NCBI GenBank assembly: GCA_012270625.1
Contig: JAAXHZ010000351.1
Location: 1 to 6,457 of the forward strand
Direction: 5' to 3'
DNA length: 6,457 bases
Origin: Dehalococcoidia bacterium
Lineage (GTDB): Bacteria > Chloroflexota > Dehalococcoidia > SAR202 > UBA11138
The position numbers and the translations under genes were made by a program. Shown in pieces: positions 1-6,079 of the stretch (the stretch's first letter is position 1; each line of letters opens with the position of its first letter). Below the pieces are notes generated by a model, which saw only the letters and a list, made by a program, of their open reading frames with translations, did no database searches and was not told where the DNA came from.

Positions 1-1152
1 CGCGAGAAGCGTCGATTCCTGCTGGACTTGGTGGGGTCCGTGCGCGACACGGTAGCCGACTCCGCTGATGAATCCGAACGGCTCGGTACGCTCGCGCCGC
101 CCGCCGTGGTCGCGATCCGGGACGCCGGTCTGTTCACCCTGAAGCTGCCTCAGACCCTTGGGGGAGCCGAGGCTGACCCCGTCACGCAGATCGAAGTCAT
201 CGAAGCGCTGGCGTACATAGACGCATCCGCCGGATGGTGCCTGATGATTGGCGCGACTGCAATCGGCCAGCCCGGAGCTTTCGCCGGTGATGACGCCGTC
301 GCCGAGATATTCAAAGATGGGCGTATTCCTACAGGCGCGACATCCACGGCTCTGACGGGAAAGGCAATTCGGGTCGATGGCGGATACATGTTATCCGGCA
401 GGTGGCCCTTCGCGAGTGGAGTGCGCCATGCCGAGTGGATGACAGCCGGGGCCGCAGCTCAGGCCGACTCAGACTCAGAACCCAGAAGGCTGTCACTAGT
501 CTTTCCCGTAGCGGAGGGGTACATCCACGACAACTGGCACGTAACGGGACTCGAAGGCAGCGGCAGCAACGACATATCGGCGAGCAATCTCTTCGTGCCC
601 GAAGCGTTCAGCTGGGACTCTTCAGTGTGGGACCCCAAACGCGGCGGGGCCATCTATCGTATGGGCAGGCCCGGTTTTGTCGCCAACGAGCATTCGGGAA
701 TCGCGCTGGGGATCGCTCGACGCGCGCTCGACGAAATCGTAGAGGCCGCCCCGACAAAGATGCGTGGCAATCCACCGGTCACGGCTCTGGCGGACCGGGA
801 GGTTTTCCGCGGAGCTATCGCCGAGTGTGACTTTCGTCTCCGCTCGGCACGCGCTCTCTCACATGAGGTATTTGAACGCGCCTATCAGACGGCCTTGAGC
901 GGGCAGGTACCCGATGCCGTAGCTCAGGCCGAGATGCGTGCCGTCTCTGCATACGTGACCACGGTCGCTGTGGACGTCGCCACCAATGCGTTCAGATTCG
1001 CAGGCGGCTCAGCCATCCACCGAAGCAACATATTGCAGCGCTGTCTCCGCAACATCAACGCCGCCGCGCAGCACTTCATGGTAAGCGACACCGCCCTGGA
1101 GAACTACGGCGCGGCGCTCCTCGATGTACCCGACGTCAAGCCTATGGCGTAG
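1..1152 (+). CDS. Acyl-CoA dehydrogenase-superfamily flavoprotein, probably HsaA/DszC-like flavin monooxygenase branch (5' partial)
   Basis: The frame is open from base 1 to a TAG at 1150-1152. A TTG at 28 could start it, but the nine codons before it are open and relatives carry some 10-20 more residues, so the true start is probably outside the window. Numbering from codon 28, the order is an N-terminal helical domain (DAGLF, then LPQTLGGAEADP near residues 40-51), a middle beta domain (GRWPFASG around 124-131, TGLEGSGSND) and a C-terminal helical domain ending in RCLRNINAAAQHFMVSD. This is the layout of the acyl-CoA dehydrogenase fold with an Acyl-CoA_dh_2-type C-terminus. S130 in the FASG motif and H349 in AAQH resemble, from memory, active-site Ser and His positions of DszC/HsaA-type flavin hydroxylases; I see no clear catalytic Glu of true acyl-CoA dehydrogenases. 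Such enzymes use reduced flavin from a separate reductase, and none is visible here. Substrate is unknown. Family membership is firm; the monooxygenase assignment is inferred. Confidence 0.85.
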   Translation, partial: REKRRFLLDLVGSVRDTVADSADESERLGTLAPPAVVAIRDAGLFTLKLPQTLGGAEADPVTQIEVIEALAYIDASAGWCLMIGATAIGQPGAFAGDDAVAEIFKDGRIPTGATSTALTGKAIRVDGGYMLSGRWPFASGVRHAEWMTAGAAAQADSDSEPRRLSLVFPVAEGYIHDNWHVTGLEGSGSNDISASNLFVPEAFSWDSSVWDPKRGGAIYRMGRPGFVANEHSGIALGIARRALDEIVEAAPTKMRGNPPVTALADREVFRGAIAECDFRLRSARALSHEVFERAYQTALSGQVPDAVAQAEMRAVSAYVTTVAVDVATNAFRFAGGSAIHRSNILQRCLRNINAAAQHFMVSDTALENYGAALLDVPDVKPMA

Positions 1153-1203
1153 CGTCGAAGGGTCTTTTCATTATCAACCATGACATGGACGAAGAGGCTT
1201 TGG

Positions 1204-1307
1204 TCACCCTCACCCCAACCCTATCCCTGAGGGAGAGGGAGCCTGTTGACTGGCACTCATGCTTGGCTGTACACATTACCTACCCCTGTGAGTCTTGGGG
1301 GAGAGGG
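1204..1307. repeat. Candidate intergenic fold-back repeat (CCCTCACCCC-type)
   Basis: The 232-base gap between the flavoprotein and MFS genes begins its distinctive part with a C-rich run, TCACCCTCACCCCAACCC, from 1204. This leads into a hairpin: CCCTATCCC (1219-1227), loop TGA, GGGAGAGGG (1231-1239), with one A/G mismatch in nine pairs. The same GGGAGAGGG recurs at 1299-1307. Its reverse complement with two flanking bases, AGCCCTCTCCC, matches AACCCTATCCC (1217-1227) at 9 of 11 positions, so the two ends form an imperfect inverted repeat about 90 bases across. Short elements of this look are common between genes in GC-rich bacteria, including, as I recall, Chloroflexota. No transposase and no clear target duplication are visible. 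It could act as a transcript hairpin, but there is no U-tract, so it is not a classic terminator. Whether it is multicopy cannot be judged from one copy. Confidence 0.5.
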
Positions 1308-1384
1308 CTTTCGATCCTAGAGGGTTGCGCCTACTTGATCTGGGACAGCATCTAACGAGGACAGACATTCGATCAATCCATTCA

Positions 1385-2608
1385 GTGCGCGCGGTAACTG
1401 GCGTACAGGCTATCAGCGCGCTCAGACATCGCAATTTCCGGCTCTACTGGCTCTCCGGCATGGGACAGGCGGCTGCGCTGGGTATGCAGTTTCTCATACT
1501 GGGCTGGCTGGCGCTGGAGCTCACGGACTCATCGTCGCAGCTCGGACTGGTGGTCGCACTTTATGGAGTCCCCAACCTGGCGATGCTGACGTTTGGCGGC
1601 ATCTTCGCGGACAGGATCGACCGTCGCTGGCTGCTGTTCTACAGCCGGATACTCGTAACGGCTCTCATCATCGCGGCAGCGACGCTGACTGTCCTCGAGC
1701 TGATCTCCATCTGGCACATATACGGCATCGCGTTCGTTCTGGGAACGATACAAGGCCTCAACATGCCCGCGCAGATGGCGATAGTGCCAGACCTGGTGCA
1801 TGAGGATGACATTCTGAATGCTACCTCATTGAACATGGCCGTGTTCAACACGGGCCGCATCATGGCGCCCTCGCTGGCGGGACTGGTCATCGAGTACGTG
1901 GGTATGGGGCAAGCGCTGTACCTCAACGCTATCTGCTACGCGGTCAGCTGTCTGTTCTTGCTCATGATGACCGGAGTGGAGTCGCGAAGCCGGACCTCAG
2001 ATACCAACATGGTACGGGACTTTTGGGATGGCATCCGCTTTGTCGCGGCAACCCCAATCGCGCTTACCATGGTGGGACTGAGCTTCGCATTCGGTTTCTT
2101 CGGGGCGGCTTACATACAGGTTCTGCCCGCATTTGGCCGGGAAGCGCTGAACCTGAACGCCGACGGAGCGGGCCTTCTGCTCACGATCGCGGGGATAGGG
2201 TCTCTCACAGGCAATGTGTTCCTGGCGTTGCTGGGAAACGCTCGACACAAGAACTGGCTGCTGCTCGGCATGATCGTCCTGTTTGGGGCCACACTGTTCC
2301 TGTTTGCGATATCGCCGATTTACATAGTCTCACTGGTCTTGCTGTTCTTCACCGGAGTGGGCTTCACAGGCTTCATCGCGGTAGGAACAACCATCCTGCA
2401 GCTGAGCACACCCGCGGAGCTTCGGGGGCGGATGATGAGCCTGTGGCTGAACGGCGCCGCGATGCACTACATCGGAGCCTTGCCGCTTGGCGCTGTTGGC
2501 GAGCATTGGGGATGGTCGATATCGCTCGGAGGCGGCGCGCTCATAATGCTGGCGTTCGTGCTCTGGCTGGGAGTGTTTAAGCCAACGCTGCGTAAGCTGA
2601 GGGTCTAG
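1385..2608 (+). CDS. Major facilitator superfamily permease, exporter-like (MFS_3/EntS-type)
   Basis: This is a 407-residue integral inner-membrane protein with about 12 hydrophobic helices, the usual length for the family. It opens with the LRHRNFRLYWLSG stretch typical of drug/siderophore-exporter-like MFS proteins. The cytoplasmic loop between helices 2 and 3 carries motif A as GGIFADRIDRR (about residues 71-81). A loop rich in charged residues after helix 6 (near ESRSRTSDTNM) separates the two halves. LRGRMMSLW in the second half is also typical of this subfamily. Substrate cannot be read from sequence; proton-driven efflux of a small molecule is the family expectation. The frame stays open upstream to a TTG at 1295, but that start lies inside the G-rich repeat end and the extra 30 residues look non-conserved. 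GTG 1385 leaves a normal short N-terminus. ATG 1460 would delete the conserved RHRNFRLYW stretch. No start has a convincing Shine-Dalgarno, so the exact N-terminus is uncertain. Confidence 0.88.
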   Translation: MRAVTGVQAISALRHRNFRLYWLSGMGQAAALGMQFLILGWLALELTDSSSQLGLVVALYGVPNLAMLTFGGIFADRIDRRWLLFYSRILVTALIIAAATLTVLELISIWHIYGIAFVLGTIQGLNMPAQMAIVPDLVHEDDILNATSLNMAVFNTGRIMAPSLAGLVIEYVGMGQALYLNAICYAVSCLFLLMMTGVESRSRTSDTNMVRDFWDGIRFVAATPIALTMVGLSFAFGFFGAAYIQVLPAFGREALNLNADGAGLLLTIAGIGSLTGNVFLALLGNARHKNWLLLGMIVLFGATLFLFAISPIYIVSLVLLFFTGVGFTGFIAVGTTILQLSTPAELRGRMMSLWLNGAAMHYIGALPLGAVGEHWGWSISLGGGALIMLAFVLWLGVFKPTLRKLRV

Positions 2609-2634
2609 CAATCTTCTGCCTCAGACGTCGCCTG

Positions 2635-2661
2635 TTGGCAATGTCGAACATCCTGTATGCT
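2635..2661 (+). promoter_or_regulatory. Possible sigma-70-like promoter before cobQ
   Basis: In the 96-base gap between the MFS stop and the chosen cobQ start, TTGGCA (2635-2640) and TATGCT (2656-2661) resemble -35 and -10 boxes, with one and two mismatches from consensus. The 15-base spacer is shorter than the preferred 16-18, which lowers the odds. Transcription from here would begin around 2668 and give a short leader, too short for a cobalamin riboswitch. The alternative is read-through from the MFS gene. Confidence 0.25.
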
Positions 2662-2704
2662 TCCATCCGTTCCCAGCGCTCAGAGTCGGGGGTTAATCGC
2701 AGCC

Positions 2705-4222
2705 ATGAACAGAAATAAACCGGCCAGCATCGTCATGATCCAAGGCACCGGGTCTTCGGTGGGCAAGAGCCTGATCGTCACCGGACTGTGCCGACTGCTC
2801 GCGCAGGACGGTTATCGCGTCGCGCCGTTCAAAGCGCAGAACATGTCGCTCAACTCGGCGGTGACTCCTGACGGACTCGAGATAGGCCGCGCTCAGGCCG
2901 TTCAGGCCGAGGCCGCCGGAGTCGAACCGGAGGTCGAGATGAACCCCGTACTGCTCAAGCCCGAAGGCAACAGGACGTCGCAGCTCGTTGCCATGGGCAA
3001 GATGCGCGGCAAGCTACAGGCCATGGACTTCCTCACTCGCAAAATGCGGCTGTGGACTGTCGTTACCGACGCGCTCGATACGCTGAGGCAGAGATACGAC
3101 GTAGTCGTCGTAGAGGGCGCGGGTAGTCCTGCTGAGATCAATCTGCGTTCAGGAGACATAGTCAACATGGCTGTCGCCCTGCACGCGGACGCGCCTGTGT
3201 TTCTGGTGGGCGACATAGACAAGGGCGGGGTGTTCGCCTCGCTGTACGGAACAGTCGAACTCATCTCCGAACAGGAACGGGAGCTCGTCAAGGGATTCAT
3301 CATCAACAAGTTCAGGGGTGACGTTGAGCTACTCAAGCCTGGGCTTGGCATGATCGAGGACCTCACGAGTGTGCCGGTCGCGGGTGTGCTCCCGTACCTT
3401 ACGGACGTGTATGTTCCAGAAGAGGACTCGCCGAGGATGGCGCGCGTGTCAGACCAAGCTATCGGAGGTCAGACCCTCGACATCGCCATAATCGCGCTGC
3501 CGCACATGGCGAACTTCGACGAGTTCGATCCCCTCGCGCGGCGTGATGGGGTGCGGCTGCGTTACGTCAGACATGCGTCGGAGTTCGGACGTCCCGATCT
3601 TGTCATAATCCCCGGATCCAAGACGACAGTAGCCGATCTCGACGCTATGAGACGATCTGGACTCGAAGAGAGTGTGAGACGTCACCTCGGGGACGAACGA
3701 CCGCTGGTCGGTGTCTGCGGCGGGATGCAGATGCTGGGGTCTTCCATTCACGACCCAGAGGGAGTGGAATCGGACCAGCCGCTGGTCGAGGGTCTCGACA
3801 TCCTCGACATAGATACGCACTTCATGGGCGACAAGCTGACCACTCGCACACATGGGACCATAGTCGGGAATACCGGACTCTTGGCAGGGGCGTCCGAGCT
3901 TCCATTCGCCGGATACGAGATACACGTCGGCGTCAGTGACTCTCGCGGGCGGGCAATTCCAGTTATGGAGCTGGACAACGGCGGACCGCCGATAGGATTC
4001 GCCAACAGCAATGGACGTGTGCTAGGCACCTACGTCCACGACCTGTTCAAGAACGACGCGGTGGTGGACAGGATCCTGAGCAACGTGGCGTCCATGCGAG
4101 GTCTGGCCGGGCAGTACGGTACTGACGAGTTCTCCCAAGATGAGGAGTACGACAAGCTGGCGTCGTACTTGCGCAAGTACCTGGACATCGGCCTGATGTA
4201 TCGCGAGATGGGACTGGGATAG
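2705..4222 (+). CDS. cobQ: Cobyric acid synthase (adenosylcobyric acid synthase, glutamine-hydrolysing)
   Basis: This cytoplasmic enzyme amidates the b, d, e and g carboxylates of adenosylcobyrinic acid a,c-diamide using glutamine and ATP, giving adenosylcobyric acid in the cobalamin pathway. The protein has 505 residues, normal for CobQ. The N-terminal synthetase domain (about 1-245) starts with the nucleotide loop IQGTGSSVGKS (12-22). It continues with PFKAQNMSLNS, NPVLLKPEGNRTSQ, VVVEGAGSPAEINL and VGDIDKGGVFASLYGT, all CobQ signatures. The C-terminal class I glutaminase-like domain has the nucleophile C338 in VGVCGGMQMLG and H445 in GTYVHDLF, so both active-site residues are present. ATG 2705 is preferred because it places the nucleotide loop at the family's usual distance from the N-terminus; in-frame ATG 2657 would add 16 residues without family character. 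The Shine-Dalgarno is weak (a G run at 2688-2692). No other corrin gene is in view and the 5' gap holds no cobalamin riboswitch. Confidence 0.97.
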   Translation: MNRNKPASIVMIQGTGSSVGKSLIVTGLCRLLAQDGYRVAPFKAQNMSLNSAVTPDGLEIGRAQAVQAEAAGVEPEVEMNPVLLKPEGNRTSQLVAMGKMRGKLQAMDFLTRKMRLWTVVTDALDTLRQRYDVVVVEGAGSPAEINLRSGDIVNMAVALHADAPVFLVGDIDKGGVFASLYGTVELISEQERELVKGFIINKFRGDVELLKPGLGMIEDLTSVPVAGVLPYLTDVYVPEEDSPRMARVSDQAIGGQTLDIAIIALPHMANFDEFDPLARRDGVRLRYVRHASEFGRPDLVIIPGSKTTVADLDAMRRSGLEESVRRHLGDERPLVGVCGGMQMLGSSIHDPEGVESDQPLVEGLDILDIDTHFMGDKLTTRTHGTIVGNTGLLAGASELPFAGYEIHVGVSDSRGRAIPVMELDNGGPPIGFANSNGRVLGTYVHDLFKNDAVVDRILSNVASMRGLAGQYGTDEFSQDEEYDKLASYLRKYLDIGLMYREMGLG

Positions 4223-4312
4223 GGCAACGGAGCCATGCGGCAAGGATACTGTCCCAAGTCAGTAACCGATGTTATCTCCGAGGTATGGAACAAAGTCACC
4301 TCATCGTTCGTC

Positions 4313-4318
4313 TATACT
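4313..4318 (+). promoter_or_regulatory. Likely -10 box for the DUF4349 lipoprotein gene
   Basis: TATACT differs from the TATAAT consensus at one base and lies in the most AT-rich part of the 126-base gap after cobQ. Transcription would start near 4325, about 24 bases before ATG 4349, leaving room for the Shine-Dalgarno. No good -35 hexamer is seen 16-18 bases upstream (the region reads AACAAAGT), so the promoter may depend on an activator or another sigma factor. Its position also argues against translation from the in-frame ATG at 4235. Confidence 0.45.
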
Positions 4319-4335
4319 AATAACACCTGCAATAT

Positions 4336-4343
4336 GGGAGAAG
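4336..4343 (+). promoter_or_regulatory. Ribosome binding site deciding the lipoprotein start
   Basis: GGGAGAAG contains GGAG (4337-4340), eight bases before ATG 4349. It is the strongest Shine-Dalgarno in the window. It selects the start that gives a textbook lipoprotein signal peptide over the upstream in-frame ATG 4235. Confidence 0.8.
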
Positions 4344-4348
4344 TTCCA

Positions 4349-6079
4349 ATGTATAGACTTACATGTGTCGTACTGTTAGCCATACTTGCAGCGGCATTCG
4401 CAGGGATAATTGCCGCCTGCGGATCATCGGACGAGGAGTACTCACCGGAATCTGAGGACTTGCTAGCGTTCCGGGATTTGCGCTCAGATGACTCTAGTAT
4501 TAGGAATGCGATGGGCCTTGACTTGCCATCCTGGGCTCGCATAGGGCAGAGAGCATCAGGGGCAATAAGAGTGCCTGAGATGCCCGCAGCGGCTCCAGCC
4601 CCCGCACAAGCTGCACCTGCACCGACTGCTGTACCTGTCCCCGCCGCCATGACATCTGAGCAGGCGTTAAGAGAGACAGAGGCTGTAAAGGAGGTGCTCA
4701 AAGAAGTCGCAGCACAGAGCAGTTCGGAAGCCGACAGCACCCAGGCGCAACTCGTCACTCAGCGCCGGATAATCATTCGCGAGGTCGATATGTCGCTCAT
4801 AGTGGATGACATCCAAGAGGCGATCGACGGCATCGCGGAGATGGCCACGGATGCAGGCGGCTGGGTGGTGGACAGCGGACGCTGGTCACTGCACAGCGGC
4901 AGCATCACCATCCGGGTGCCCGCTGACGTTCTGGACGACACCATCGCGGATCTGCGAGACCTCGCCAACAAGGTCGATGCGGAGAATACCACGAGCCGCG
5001 ACGTTACAGACGAGTACGTGGACCTCGAATCGCGGCTTAAGAATCAGCGGGCGGCTCATGAAGCTCTGCTCAAGCTCTTGGAGCGCGCCGAATCGGTGGA
5101 CACGGCGCTGGCAGTCCAGCGTGACCTTTCGAGGGTGCAGGAAGAGGTCGAGCGACTTTCGGGACGCATCAAGTTCCTGGAAGAGTCGTCCGCATTCTCG
5201 ATCATCAGGGTTAACCTGAGCCTGTCGCCTATCGATGTCGAAGTGGACGCAGGATCGGATCAGACCGTGGCGGTCGGAGTGCCGGTCAAATTCAGGGCAA
5301 CCTTCAGTCCGCCGGATGGAATCGAGGACTACACGATTACATGGGAGTTCGGGGATGCAACTGAATCGCTGATCATCTACCGTACCGCACCAACTCAGAA
5401 GCCGGGCGAGCTGACCACGGCAACCGTCAACCACGTCTATGGGCACACCATAGGGTCGCCGTTCATCGCTCAGGTGTCCATCACGGGCACCGGAGAGGGC
5501 GGGATTATCGAGGGTAAGGACACGCTGACAGTTTCAGTGTCCGAAGTTCCTGCCATAGAGGTGTTCGCAGGTGAGTGGAAGGCAGCCACCCAGAACACGG
5601 AGGTGGAGTTCTCAGGGTCGTTCACCAGGCCCCAGGGGCTGACAAACGTCCGGTTCGAGTGGGAATTCGGAGACGGGCAGCCTCCCGTAACAGGAGATCT
5701 CCCCGAAGGCGTAACTCGCGCTACCGCGGCTCACGTCTATCGTGACTATCGTCCAGAACCGTATGTCGCCAGACTGACGATAAGGGCAGACAGTGAGGTC
5801 GGAGAAGTAGAATCATCCCAGGTAGTGGCGGTTCGTGTGCGCGAACAGCTTGGATTCGTGGTGGGAGGGTACGACTTCGCGGGCAGCCTAAAGAGCGCGG
5901 TGAGGGGACTTTCTTCATTTGCTCAAAGCCTTGCGGTGGCGCTCATCTGGGTGGTGATCTTCATTCCGGTTTGGGCGATAATCGCTGCCGTGATATGGCT
6001 GATTGTCCGCGCGTGGAGATGGCGCAAGTCCAGGCGCATCCATGAGATGCCTGAGCAGGAAGCGAGCGCAGACGTTTGA
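4349..6079 (+). CDS. DUF4349 lipoprotein with two PKD-like domains and a C-terminal membrane anchor
   Basis: This 576-residue cell-surface protein starts with a signal peptide: a hydrophobic run, then IIAAC with the probable lipidated cysteine C24. A low-complexity Ala/Pro linker follows (about 79-100). The DUF4349 domain spans about 139-294, from RRIIIREVDMSLIVDDIQEAI through SGSITIRVPADVLDDTI to a coiled coil (about 225-284, DLESRLKNQRAAHEAL to SGRIKFLEESS). Two PKD-like Ig folds come next, about 294-399 and 401-511, each with WEFGD (W332, W438) and an HVY motif. A transmembrane helix (about 531-553) precedes basic RAWRWRKSRR, which predicts a cytoplasmic tail. DUF4349 has no known enzymatic role; envelope sensing, adhesion or scaffolding are inferences. 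A coupled Nudix gene overlaps its stop. Start 4349 is supported by the Shine-Dalgarno, the -10 box and the signal peptide. Family and topology are firm, function unknown. Confidence 0.92.
   Translation: MYRLTCVVLLAILAAAFAGIIAACGSSDEEYSPESEDLLAFRDLRSDDSSIRNAMGLDLPSWARIGQRASGAIRVPEMPAAAPAPAQAAPAPTAVPVPAAMTSEQALRETEAVKEVLKEVAAQSSSEADSTQAQLVTQRRIIIREVDMSLIVDDIQEAIDGIAEMATDAGGWVVDSGRWSLHSGSITIRVPADVLDDTIADLRDLANKVDAENTTSRDVTDEYVDLESRLKNQRAAHEALLKLLERAESVDTALAVQRDLSRVQEEVERLSGRIKFLEESSAFSIIRVNLSLSPIDVEVDAGSDQTVAVGVPVKFRATFSPPDGIEDYTITWEFGDATESLIIYRTAPTQKPGELTTATVNHVYGHTIGSPFIAQVSITGTGEGGIIEGKDTLTVSVSEVPAIEVFAGEWKAATQNTEVEFSGSFTRPQGLTNVRFEWEFGDGQPPVTGDLPEGVTRATAAHVYRDYRPEPYVARLTIRADSEVGEVESSQVVAVRVREQLGFVVGGYDFAGSLKSAVRGLSSFAQSLAVALIWVVIFIPVWAIIAAVIWLIVRAWRWRKSRRIHEMPEQEASADV

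Noticed and set aside
1246..1275. TTGACT (1246-1251) as a -35 box for the MFS gene.
   Set aside because: The best -10 at normal spacing is TACACA, matching only three consensus positions, and the hexamer lies inside the repeat, so chance is likely.
2023..2580. 185-codon open frame on the + strand inside the MFS gene.
   Set aside because: Its translation is Arg/His-rich with no recognisable domain, as expected for a shifted frame of a GC-rich gene. The MFS frame here has clear membrane helices.
2657..2704. In-frame ATG 2657 as the cobQ start.
   Set aside because: It adds 16 residues without family character. ATG 2705 gives the usual CobQ N-terminus, and 2657 falls within the possible -10 box.
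2609..2704. Cobalamin riboswitch in the gap before cobQ.
   Set aside because: The gap is 96 bases, shorter than a typical cobalamin riboswitch, and I see no B12-box-like sequence in it.
4208..4256. TGGGAC ... GTCCCA inverted repeat around the cobQ stop, as a terminator.
   Set aside because: The arms are only six bases with a loop of over 30 bases and no following T-run.
4235..4348. 38-residue N-terminal extension of the lipoprotein frame from ATG 4235.
   Set aside because: It would put a non-hydrophobic stretch before a clear signal peptide, it lies upstream of the TATACT box, and ATG 4349 has a strong Shine-Dalgarno at the right distance.
4886..5446. 186-codon reverse-strand open frame opposite the DUF4349/PKD region.
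   Set aside because: The + strand frame has convincing domains throughout and the reverse translation shows none; it is an antisense shadow.
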